The position numbers and the translations under genes were made by a program. A stretch of 12,746 nucleotides of DNA from an uncultured Selenomonadaceae bacterium (GTDB taxonomy: Bacteria > Bacillota > Negativicutes > Selenomonadales > Selenomonadaceae): NCBI GenBank assembly GCA_905236255.1, contig CAJOPK010000121.1, positions 1 through 12,746 of the forward strand. The letters are read 5' to 3'. Positions 7,293 through 12,746 of this stretch are shown one piece after another; positions within the stretch are counted from its first letter, which is position 1; the number at the start of each line of letters is the position of its first letter. The notes below the pieces were generated by a model. It worked only from the letters and a program-made list of their open reading frames with translations. It made no database searches and was not told the origin of the DNA.

Positions 7293-8276
7293 ATGAATAA
7301 ATCGGATTGGAGACATTTTTTGAACGAAAAAGCCGGCAACTGCAAAGTTTTGGTTGTCGGTGATGTGATGATGGACAAATATTATTACGGCGACATTCAT
7401 AAATTTGCAAGCGATGCGCCGGTTCCGGTTGCGAAAATTACAAAGCGCACGGCAAAACTCGGAGCGGCGGCGAATATTGCAAACAACCTTTCGCTTATGG
7501 GTTGCCGGACTTGGATTGCCGGATTTGTCGGCGACGATCACAATTTTGAAACTTTGAGCGACCGGCTTGACAAATTCGACATAAATCGGGAAGGCTTGAT
7601 TACAACCGATTTGCCTACCACAACAAAAGTCCGGATAATGAGCAGACACAATCAAATGTTTCGCATGGATTTTGAGGACAATTCTCCCAGAACCGACGAA
7701 CAATTTGATTCACTCAAAAAATATGTCAAAGTTCTTTTGAATGACAGCCTTGATGCGGTGGTCATTGCCGATTACGAAAAGGGAGTTTGCACGGAGCGTT
7801 TCTGTCGGTCGGTCATAAAGGCGGCGCACAGTCACGGCGTGCCGGTGATCGTTTCGCCTTACGGTCAACAGTGGATCAAATACGCGCAGGCGGATTACAT
7901 TACGCCGAACATTTCAAAGATAAACAAAATCCTTTTAAATCCGATAACCGACAAAGACGATGACGGAGTCGAACGCGCCGGACGCTACATAATGCGAAAA
8001 TTTAAAGTAAAAAATGTTTTGGCAACGCGATCCGCCGAAGGGATAACTTTGATTACGGAGAACGAGGCAACTCACATTCCGACCAAATCACAGGAAGTTT
8101 TCGACAGTGCCGGTGCCGCGGATACGGTTGCGGCGGCATTTGCGATGGCTCTTGCCGGCGGCTTGAAACCTTCGGACGGTGCATTTATTGCAAATATTGC
8201 GGCGGGAATAGTAATTTCAAAATCCGGGACTTATGCGGTCACACGCGAAGATATGCTGAACGCACTTGCCGGATAA
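7293..8276 (+). CDS. HldA/RfaE1-like PfkB-family sugar kinase with altered motifs
   Basis: The overall match is to the kinase domain of HldE/HldA, which phosphorylates D-glycero-D-manno-heptose 7-phosphate at C1 for LPS inner-core synthesis. The 327-aa protein lacks the C-terminal nucleotidyltransferase domain of HldE. Conserved segments are VVGDVMMDKYYYG at 21-33, APVPV at 42-46, SRHNQMFRMDFE at 117-128, ADYEKG at 159-164, TRSAEG at 245-250 and the catalytic D277. Unusually, four functional positions differ from E. coli HldE: GGAAN reads GAAAN (57-61), DPKG reads SPYG (188-191), NLSE (the NxxE motif) reads NISK (206-209), and GAGD reads GAAD (274-277). The frame is intact. AAGGTGG supports the ATG at 7293 rather than the GTG at 7281. 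cbiL follows within 28 nt. It may act on a different sugar, or be inactive and regulatory; heptose kinase activity should not be assumed. Confidence 0.8.
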   Translation: MNKSDWRHFLNEKAGNCKVLVVGDVMMDKYYYGDIHKFASDAPVPVAKITKRTAKLGAAANIANNLSLMGCRTWIAGFVGDDHNFETLSDRLDKFDINREGLITTDLPTTTKVRIMSRHNQMFRMDFEDNSPRTDEQFDSLKKYVKVLLNDSLDAVVIADYEKGVCTERFCRSVIKAAHSHGVPVIVSPYGQQWIKYAQADYITPNISKINKILLNPITDKDDDGVERAGRYIMRKFKVKNVLATRSAEGITLITENEATHIPTKSQEVFDSAGAADTVAAAFAMALAGGLKPSDGAFIANIAAGIVISKSGTYAVTREDMLNALAG

Positions 8277-8304
8277 TTTGTAAAGATGAATGGAGAAAAT
8301 TTTA

Positions 8305-9024
8305 ATGAGTAACGAACGAAAATTTTTGCCGGGTATTTTTTACGGCATAGGAGTGGGGCCGGGAGATCCGGAATTGTTGACGGTAAAAGCCATAAATGCG
8401 ATAAAGAAAACAGACGTTTTTATTGCACCCAAAACCGAAAAACGATCCGAAAGTTTGGCTCTTTCCATAGCCGAACCCTATATAAAAACGGATTCGGAGA
8501 TAATTTATCAAACTTTTCCCATGATCAGGGATTTTGCCGATTCGCCGGAAGTCTTTGAAAAAAACAGAGATGAAATTTTGCCCCTGCTCAATGCCGGAAA
8601 AAATGTCGCTTTTCTGACTTTGGGAGACCCGATGTTTTTCAGCACATACATTTACATTTTTAATCTTTTGAAAAATTGCAACGTCAAAATTGAAACCATT
8701 CCGGGAATTTCTTCATTTTCCGCGATAGCCGCCAAAACCGGAAAACCGCTTGCTTACGGTAACGATATTTTGGCGGTAATTCCGGCGACGGCGGATCCGA
8801 AAAAAATTTCGGATGCGCTGAAAACTGCGGACAGCTCAGTTTTGATAAAGGTTTACAAAAATTTTGACGAAATGATAAATATTTTGGAAGAAACCGGAAT
8901 GGCAAAAAATTCCGTGCTTGTCAGTCGTTTGGGACTTGAGGGTGAAAAAATAATCGAAGATATTTCCGCACATAAATCCGAAAAGTTAAATTACCTTTCC
9001 ACAATAACCGCCCGGAAAAAATAA
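8305..9024 (+). CDS. cbiL: Precorrin-2/cobalt-factor II C20-methyltransferase (CbiL/CobI type)
   Basis: This SAM-dependent methyltransferase adds the C20 methyl group to (cobalt-)precorrin-2 in corrin ring synthesis of cobalamin. The 239-aa product has the uroporphyrin-III C/tetrapyrrole methylase fold: GIGVGPGDPELLTVKA at 14-29, LGDPMFFSTY at 106-115 (the GDP loop) and TIPGISSFSAIAA at 131-143. This combination is typical of the CbiL branch. An in-frame ATG at 8290 lacks a good ribosome binding site, while GGAG at 8292-8295 sits 9 nt before the ATG at 8305, so I start there. It is the second gene of a likely operon with the HldA-like kinase; no other cob/cbi gene is in the window. A CbiL subfamily assignment is more likely than another methyltransferase of the corrin pathway, but rests on recalled motifs. 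Confidence 0.85.
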   Translation: MSNERKFLPGIFYGIGVGPGDPELLTVKAINAIKKTDVFIAPKTEKRSESLALSIAEPYIKTDSEIIYQTFPMIRDFADSPEVFEKNRDEILPLLNAGKNVAFLTLGDPMFFSTYIYIFNLLKNCNVKIETIPGISSFSAIAAKTGKPLAYGNDILAVIPATADPKKISDALKTADSSVLIKVYKNFDEMINILEETGMAKNSVLVSRLGLEGEKIIEDISAHKSEKLNYLSTITARKK

Positions 9025-9043
9025 TTTCACGAAATAAATTTAA

Positions 9044-9103
9044 CGGTTGAAATTCAGAATTATTTCAGGTAAAATAATTCAAGAATTTCAACCGGATTTT
9101 TTT
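9044..9103 (+). terminator. Long hairpin terminator after cbiL
   Basis: A 12-bp perfect outer stem, CGGTTGAAATTC (9044-9055) with GAATTTCAACCG (9083-9094), continues past an A/AA internal loop into a 9-bp inner stem, GAATTATTT (9057-9065) with AAATAATTC (9072-9080), capped by a 6-nt loop. Seven T follow at 9097-9103. It starts 20 nt after the cbiL stop codon. It is unusually long for a terminator and AT-rich in its upper half. Confidence 0.8.
9047..9075 (+). promoter_or_regulatory. Promoter-like hexamers inside the terminator, facing the oxidoreductase
   Basis: TTGAAA (9047-9052) and TAAAAT (9070-9075) are spaced exactly 17 nt, with five of six matches each. The start point would be near 9082, so the transcript would lack the left arm of the hairpin and escape termination. 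It would leave a ~40-nt leader before the next gene. Confidence 0.5.
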
Positions 9104-9122
9104 GTGAAAGGATGGGATCGTA

Positions 9123-10094
9123 ATGATTAAAATTGCCGTACTCGGAACGGGAAAAATTATTCCGGAAGCGATTGCCGCAATGCAGGCATCGGAAAAATTT
9201 GAAGTTGCAACGATTTGGGCACGTTCGCACAGCCGCGACAAAGCTCAAAAACTTGCCGAAAAATTTAATGTCGCGTCCGTTTCGACGGATCTTGACGAAA
9301 TTTTTTCGGACGATTCGATTCAATTCGTTTATATCGGTCTGGTAAACAGCGTACATTACGAATATGCCCGGCGCGCACTTGAAGCCGGAAAAAATGTTAT
9401 TTTGGAGAAACCTTTCACCACTTCACTTGATTCCGCCCGCGAATTGGTGAACATCGCAAAATATAAGCGGCTCTTTCTTTTTGAAGCGGTGACAAATTTG
9501 CATATGCCGAATTTTCACGCGCTCAAAGATTCTCTCGGGAAAATCGGCACGGTCAAACTTGTTCAATGCAATTATTCCCAATATTCAAGCCGATATGATG
9601 ATTACAAAGCCTATAAAGTTGCTCCGGCTTTTGATCCGAATTGCAACGGCGGCGCGCTTTTTGATCTGAATGTTTATAATATAAATTTTGTTGTCGGGCT
9701 TTTCGGCGCGCCGGAGGATTCGGAATATTATCCGAACAAAGGCTGGAATTCCGTGGACACGTCCGGTTCTCTCGTTTTGAAATACAATGATTTTACCGCG
9801 ACCTGCAACGCCGGAAAAGATTCGGCAAGTCCCTGTTTTTTGATTGTGCAGGGCGATAAGGGTTTCATTTATTCGCAGGGTTCGCCGAATGAATTTAAAT
9901 CTTTCGATCTTGTCATTCGCGGGGAAGATACGAAACATTTTGAACTTAATAAATTTGATCATCGCATGGTTCATGAATTTATTGAATTTGCGGAAATTTT
10001 TGAGTCGGGAAATTATAAAGCCGTCGAATCCGGTCTGCAGACTTCTCTCGACGTAATGAAAATTTTGGAAACCGTCAGTCAAAAAAAGCAGTGA
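9123..10094 (+). CDS. Gfo/Idh/MocA family NAD(P)-dependent oxidoreductase
   Basis: Members oxidise or reduce sugars, inositols or related compounds with NAD(P). The substrate here cannot be deduced. The 323-aa protein has an N-terminal Rossmann domain (~1-120) with the nucleotide loop VLGTGKI at 6-12, IGLVNSVHYEYARRALEAGKNVILEKP at 71-97 containing the family's EKP motif with K96, and a C-terminal substrate domain with CNGGALFDLNVYNINFVVGLFG at 174-195. That last block resembles the dihydrodiol-dehydrogenase-like subgroup, though the usual DLGVYP reads DLNVYN. AAAGGATGGG upstream is well placed for the ATG at 9123. It appears to be a single-gene unit between the cbiL terminator and the terminator shared with the feo operon. 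Confidence 0.88.
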   Translation: MIKIAVLGTGKIIPEAIAAMQASEKFEVATIWARSHSRDKAQKLAEKFNVASVSTDLDEIFSDDSIQFVYIGLVNSVHYEYARRALEAGKNVILEKPFTTSLDSARELVNIAKYKRLFLFEAVTNLHMPNFHALKDSLGKIGTVKLVQCNYSQYSSRYDDYKAYKVAPAFDPNCNGGALFDLNVYNINFVVGLFGAPEDSEYYPNKGWNSVDTSGSLVLKYNDFTATCNAGKDSASPCFLIVQGDKGFIYSQGSPNEFKSFDLVIRGEDTKHFELNKFDHRMVHEFIEFAEIFESGNYKAVESGLQTSLDVMKILETVSQKKQ

Positions 10095-10110
10095 TTAACG
10101 GTTGTTGCAG

Positions 10111-10148
10111 AAAAAATCCCCTTCCAGGAGAAACTCCCGGAAGGGGAT
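10111..10148 (-). terminator. Strong terminator of the feo operon
   Basis: A 10-bp perfect stem, ATCCCCTTCC (10116-10125) with GGAAGGGGAT (10139-10148), continues inward after an A-C mismatch with GGAG/CTCC around an AAA loop. On the minus strand it is followed by six T (10116-10111). It lies 22 nt past the last feo-operon stop codon. On the + strand it is followed by only a weak T-rich tract, so it might also end the oxidoreductase transcript. Confidence 0.88.
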
Positions 10149-10170
10149 AATTTATTTTCGTTTTCAAAAA

Positions 10171-10311
10171 TTACTTGCAACCTTTGCAGCAAGTGCAATT
10201 CGGCCCGCCGTTACAGCAGGGAGATTCTCCTTTGAAAAAATGTCCGTATGCCTTTTTGAGGGAATATCCGCAAATTCCCGCAATTACAATGCCTATTACA
10301 ACCGTTGCCAT
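10171..10311 (-). CDS. FeoB-associated Cys-rich small membrane protein
   Basis: This is a 46-aa ORF. Residues 3-16 are hydrophobic (ATVVIGIVIAGICGY region) and form one short membrane segment that includes C14. A basic KKAYGHFFKGE stretch at 19-29 follows, then a cysteine cluster CC-x5-C-x-CC-x2-C (C32, C33, C39, C41, C42, C45). This is the layout of the FeoB-associated Cys-rich membrane protein family, which sits next to feoB in many Firmicutes; its exact role in Fe(II) uptake is not established. GGAGGGG lies 6 nt before the ATG, and the gene begins 21 nt after the feoB stop codon, so it is the last gene of the operon. The cysteine cluster may bind iron, but that is inference. Confidence 0.88.
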   Translation of the reverse strand: MATVVIGIVIAGICGYSLKKAYGHFFKGESPCCNGGPNCTCCKGCK

Positions 10312-10332
10312 AAAAATCCCCTCCAAAAATTT

Positions 10333-12234
10333 TTACTCAAATCCCAAAAGTTTTCCGCCTTGATAAACTATCAACGACGCAATCCATGCAACCGCGCAGG
10401 TATAGAAGAAAGCAAATGCCATCCATTTCCAACTGCCCGTTTCTTTTTTTACGGTGCCGAGTGCGGTTACGCAAGGCGAGTAAAGCTGTGTAAATATCAT
10501 AAACGCCAATGCGGCAAGCGGTGTAAATGCCGTTCCCATCGAGGTTGCCGCCAAAACTTCGGAAGTTTCTTCGGCATCTTCGGCTTCGGTCGAAATGTCG
10601 TCCGCGCCGTACAAAATTCCCAAAGTCGAAACAACCGCCTCTTTAGCCAAGACACCGGTAACAATTGCCGCGCCCGATTCCCAAGTATCGAAACCTTGAG
10701 GAGCAAAGATCGTTGCCGTTGCCGAGCCTATTCCGGCAAGATAACTTTCGTCCATGTCCTCCGTCATTCCGTCCGAATTGAAATTGCTTAAGAACCAAAT
10801 TGCAACCGACATTGCGAAAATAATGGTGCCGGCTTTTACCAAATACCCTTTGCCTTTATCCCAAGTTTCAAGCAAAACGGTCTTAATATCCGGAAGTCTG
10901 TAAGGGGGAAGTTCCAAAAGGAAAGTCGATTCGTGACCTTTAAAAGCGGTAGCTCCCAAAACTTTTGCCATCAAAATTGCCGTTGCCAATCCGAGGAAAT
11001 ACATCCCGAAAACTATGTTTGCCGCATGTTCGGGGAAGAACATCACCGCAAAAAGGGCGATAATCGGAACTTTGGCGTTACAGGTCAAAAAGGGCGTTAT
11101 CAAAATCGAAATCATTCTGTCTTTGTGAGTGTCCAAAGCGCGCGCTCCCATTATTGCCGGAACGCCGCAACCGAATCCCATAATGAGCGGCATGATTCCT
11201 TTTCCGCTCAATCCGGCTTTACGCATAATCGGATCCATTACGAAGGCAACGCGAGCCATGTAGCCGGTGCCGTCAAGAAAACTCAAGCAAAGGAACAATG
11301 TGAAAATCAGCGGGACAAAACTCAAAACACTTCCCACACCGACTATAATTCCGTCCGAAACAAGCGATTGCATCCACCCTTCAACGCCGGCGGATTCCAT
11401 AGCTTCCGTTGCACTTACCGCAACCGTTTCTTCAAAAAATTCTCCGAGTATATCCGCAAGCGGTTGCCCGATCCAATTAAACGCAATTTGAAACATAAGA
11501 TAAAACATTCCGATCATTATGAGGACGGAAGAAATTCCGTTCGAGAGGTATTTGTCGAGTTTGTCGGAAAGTGTTTTGTCCGCCGCGCGAACGGTAACCG
11601 CCTGCGCCATAACCTTATCTATAAAATCGTAACGGGCGGCAATAATATTTTCCTCAATTATCTCCGGCGAATCTTTGCTCATTCTTATTTCGCGTACGCG
11701 ATCAATATGTTCAAGAAGGAGTTCACCGGGTTTGTAATTCGACATACGGGTATCGGTGAAAACATCAAGCAAAGTTCTGACACTTGCGTTGCTGTTACCG
11801 ACCGTGCTTGTAACAGGCATACCGAAAACTTTTTCGAGTTTCGCCTGATCTATGGTAATTCCGTGCCGTTCGGCTTCGTCCATCATATTCAAATTTATGA
11901 CGAGAGGAATATTTTGCTCCAGAAGTTGAACGGTCAAAAAGAGATTTCGCGCCATATTCGACGCATCAACCACATTGACCACAATATCCGGCTTGTTTTC
12001 CTTGAAGAAATTGCTTACGACGGTTTCTTCCTGTGAACGTGCATTTATGGAATAAGTTCCGGGCAAATCGACTACGGAAATCTTTCTTCCCTTGTATTCG
12101 ACAAGACCGACCTTTTTATCGACGGTCACGCCGGGCCAGTTGCCGATTTTTTGACGCGCCCCCGTCAACTCGTTAAAAATCGTGGATTTACCGGTATTGG
12201 GATTACCGGTTAAAGCTACGGACAATTCCGGCAT
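10333..12234 (-). CDS. feoB: Ferrous iron transport protein B (GTPase-permease)
   Basis: FeoB is the inner-membrane Fe(II) importer with a cytosolic N-terminal G domain. With the ATG at 12234 it has 633 aa, at the short end for the family (E. coli: 773). The G domain (~1-160) shows G1 GNPNTGKS at 10-17, G2 T37 in GVTVDKK, G3 DLPG at 56-59 and G4 NMMD at 116-119. Residues ~170-230 form the helical linker. About eight hydrophobic segments follow (near 235-256, 293-318, 374-400, 404-425, 465-485, 520-541, 570-590, 605-627). The two Gate motifs are GFGCGVPAIMGARAL (353-367) and PFLTCNAKVPIIALF (381-395). A TTG three bases upstream is also in frame, but AAGGGG with a 9-nt gap favours the ATG. It lies 24 nt after feoA and is followed by the Cys-rich small protein. 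Confidence 0.96.
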   Translation of the reverse strand: MPELSVALTGNPNTGKSTIFNELTGARQKIGNWPGVTVDKKVGLVEYKGRKISVVDLPGTYSINARSQEETVVSNFFKENKPDIVVNVVDASNMARNLFLTVQLLEQNIPLVINLNMMDEAERHGITIDQAKLEKVFGMPVTSTVGNSNASVRTLLDVFTDTRMSNYKPGELLLEHIDRVREIRMSKDSPEIIEENIIAARYDFIDKVMAQAVTVRAADKTLSDKLDKYLSNGISSVLIMIGMFYLMFQIAFNWIGQPLADILGEFFEETVAVSATEAMESAGVEGWMQSLVSDGIIVGVGSVLSFVPLIFTLFLCLSFLDGTGYMARVAFVMDPIMRKAGLSGKGIMPLIMGFGCGVPAIMGARALDTHKDRMISILITPFLTCNAKVPIIALFAVMFFPEHAANIVFGMYFLGLATAILMAKVLGATAFKGHESTFLLELPPYRLPDIKTVLLETWDKGKGYLVKAGTIIFAMSVAIWFLSNFNSDGMTEDMDESYLAGIGSATATIFAPQGFDTWESGAAIVTGVLAKEAVVSTLGILYGADDISTEAEDAEETSEVLAATSMGTAFTPLAALAFMIFTQLYSPCVTALGTVKKETGSWKWMAFAFFYTCAVAWIASLIVYQGGKLLGFE

Positions 12235-12258
12235 CAAAAATCACCCCTTAAAAAAAAC

Positions 12259-12483
12259 TCAAACTGCTTCGGATACTTCGATTTTTTCGGCATCGTCTTT
12301 GCGAAGTGCCAAATTATATGCGCGGATTCTTATGGCAATCGGATCGCCCAAAGGTGCCGTGCGCAAAACTTCAACCCGCGTTCCCGGGATCAAGCCCATT
12401 GTCATCAGGCGTTGTTTCATCTCGGATTCTTCAATGGAATCAATGCGAACAGTCATGCCGACCTGCGCATCTTTCAAAGTCAT
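12259..12483 (-). CDS. feoA: Ferrous iron transport protein A
   Basis: FeoA is a small SH3-like cytosolic protein that works with FeoB in Fe(II) uptake. The 74-aa sequence follows the family pattern: an N-terminal L-x-D-A-Q-V-G-M segment (3-10), then RLMTMGLIPGTRVEVLRTAPLGDPIAIRIRAYNLALRKDDA across 25-65, with the conserved MGLIPG turn and the GDP-x-x-x-R-x-x-x-x-x-LR-x-x-A end. A GGCGGGAG site sits 5 nt before the ATG. It is the first gene of feoA-feoB-small Cys-rich protein, and only one FeoA copy is present. Confidence 0.95.
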   Translation of the reverse strand: MTLKDAQVGMTVRIDSIEESEMKQRLMTMGLIPGTRVEVLRTAPLGDPIAIRIRAYNLALRKDDAEKIEVSEAV

Positions 12484-12506
12484 TTTATCTCCCGCCTTTC
12501 AAAAAA

Positions 12507-12519
12507 GATAACCACTATC
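12507..12519 (-). promoter_or_regulatory. Fur-like operator of the feo operon
   Basis: GATAAC-C-ACTATC on the + strand matches the Fur 6-1-6 core GATAAT-N-ATTATC at ten of twelve positions. It lies directly downstream of the predicted -10, over the expected transcription start of feoA. Binding there would block initiation when iron is plentiful. The regulator itself is not in the window, so the link to Fur is inference. Confidence 0.55.
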
Positions 12520-12527
12520 AAAGGCAA

Positions 12528-12556
12528 AGTTTAAATTATCCGGTTTTAGATGTCAA
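12528..12556 (-). promoter_or_regulatory. Sigma-A promoter of the feo operon
   Basis: On the minus strand a perfect TTGACA (12556-12551) is followed after 17 nt by TAAACT (12533-12528). The predicted start is near 12521, about 40 nt upstream of feoA. Confidence 0.75.
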
Positions 12557-12680
12557 TGAAAATATTTTTTTTCGATCGTTGAACTTCTCCCGGCTGAAGC
12601 CGGAATATTCATGAAGCGGGAAATTTCGTAACCGGCATGGCGATTTGATGTTAAACCCAAAAATAAATAAATTTTTAACC

Positions 12681-12712
12681 AACTTTTCTTTGTCCGGCAA
12701 CAAAGAAAAGTT
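12681..12712. repeat. Perfect 13-bp inverted repeat upstream of the feo operon
   Basis: AACTTTTCTTTGT (12681-12693) and ACAAAGAAAAGTT (12700-12712) pair perfectly around a 6-nt CCGGCA spacer. No T-run follows directly on either strand, so it is not a standard terminator. A further AAAGAAAA copy lies at 12717-12722 region, suggesting a dispersed extragenic palindrome. The rest of 12557-12746 shows no supported gene, only a small CCGGC/GCCGG hairpin near 12590-12603. Confidence 0.6.
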
Positions 12713-12746
12713 ACAAAAGAAAATGCCTCCATATGTCGCGAGCAAC

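Noticed and set aside
10102..10791. 229-codon + strand open frame across the end of the feo operon
   Set aside because: It runs antisense over the feo terminator, the Cys-rich gene and feoB, and its composition is that of a shadow frame.
12536..12745. Minus-strand open frame of about 69 codons upstream of feoA
   Set aside because: It starts with TTG, crosses the palindrome and the feo promoter, and has no recognisable protein features.
1..12746. A defence, mobile or otherwise exotic multi-gene system
   Set aside because: Every sizeable gene belongs to a known housekeeping, transport or metabolic family. No transposase, integrase, toxin-antitoxin pair, CRISPR repeat or cluster of unknown genes is present.

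Overview
The window reads as a chromosomal stretch of a low-to-mid GC, anaerobic-type bacterium that is most likely a Firmicute. The gene order rpoZ-coaBC-metK, the feoA-feoB-small Cys-rich protein operon, the bifunctional HisIE and the strong AGGAGG-type ribosome binding sites point to Firmicutes. A kinase of the LPS-heptose (HldA/HldE) family suggests an outer membrane, and so perhaps the Negativicutes. That taxonomic step is an inference from gene content only; no 16S rRNA or other decisive marker is present. I found no tRNA, rRNA, CRISPR array, insertion sequence, prophage gene or broken gene. Most of the window is conserved core metabolism.

Layout, left to right. (1) A promoter and a ~210-nt leader precede deoD (purine nucleoside phosphorylase), followed by ilvE (branched-chain aminotransferase), both on +. 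(2) ilvE converges with a minus-strand cheV-type gene (CheW domain plus receiver domain); two back-to-back terminators sit between them. (3) cheV is divergent from a tight + operon, rpoZ-coaBC-metK (RNA polymerase omega, coenzyme A biosynthesis, SAM synthetase), which has a textbook sigma-A promoter and a terminator after metK. (4) hisIE lies alone on the minus strand. (5) A divergent + operon holds an HldA-like PfkB kinase with several altered motifs and a cbiL-type precorrin-2 C20-methyltransferase. It ends in a long hairpin that also contains promoter-like hexamers for the next gene, a Gfo/Idh/MocA oxidoreductase. (6) On the minus strand at the right end is a ferrous-iron uptake operon, feoA-feoB-FeoB-associated Cys-rich small protein. 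It has a strong promoter, a Fur-like operator over the expected transcription start, and a strong terminator. The last ~200 bases hold a 13-bp-arm inverted repeat and no convincing gene.

Functional links are mostly local. rpoZ/coaBC/metK is a housekeeping operon. The three feo genes form one Fe(II) import system, probably iron-repressed. Nothing clearly amounts to a new multi-gene system. The most unusual item is the HldA-like kinase at 7293-8276: the catalytic Asp is kept, but the positions equivalent to the GG, DPKG, NxxE and GAGD motifs are all changed, which suggests a new substrate or a pseudokinase role. The second is the promoter hexamers lying inside a terminator hairpin at 9044-9103.
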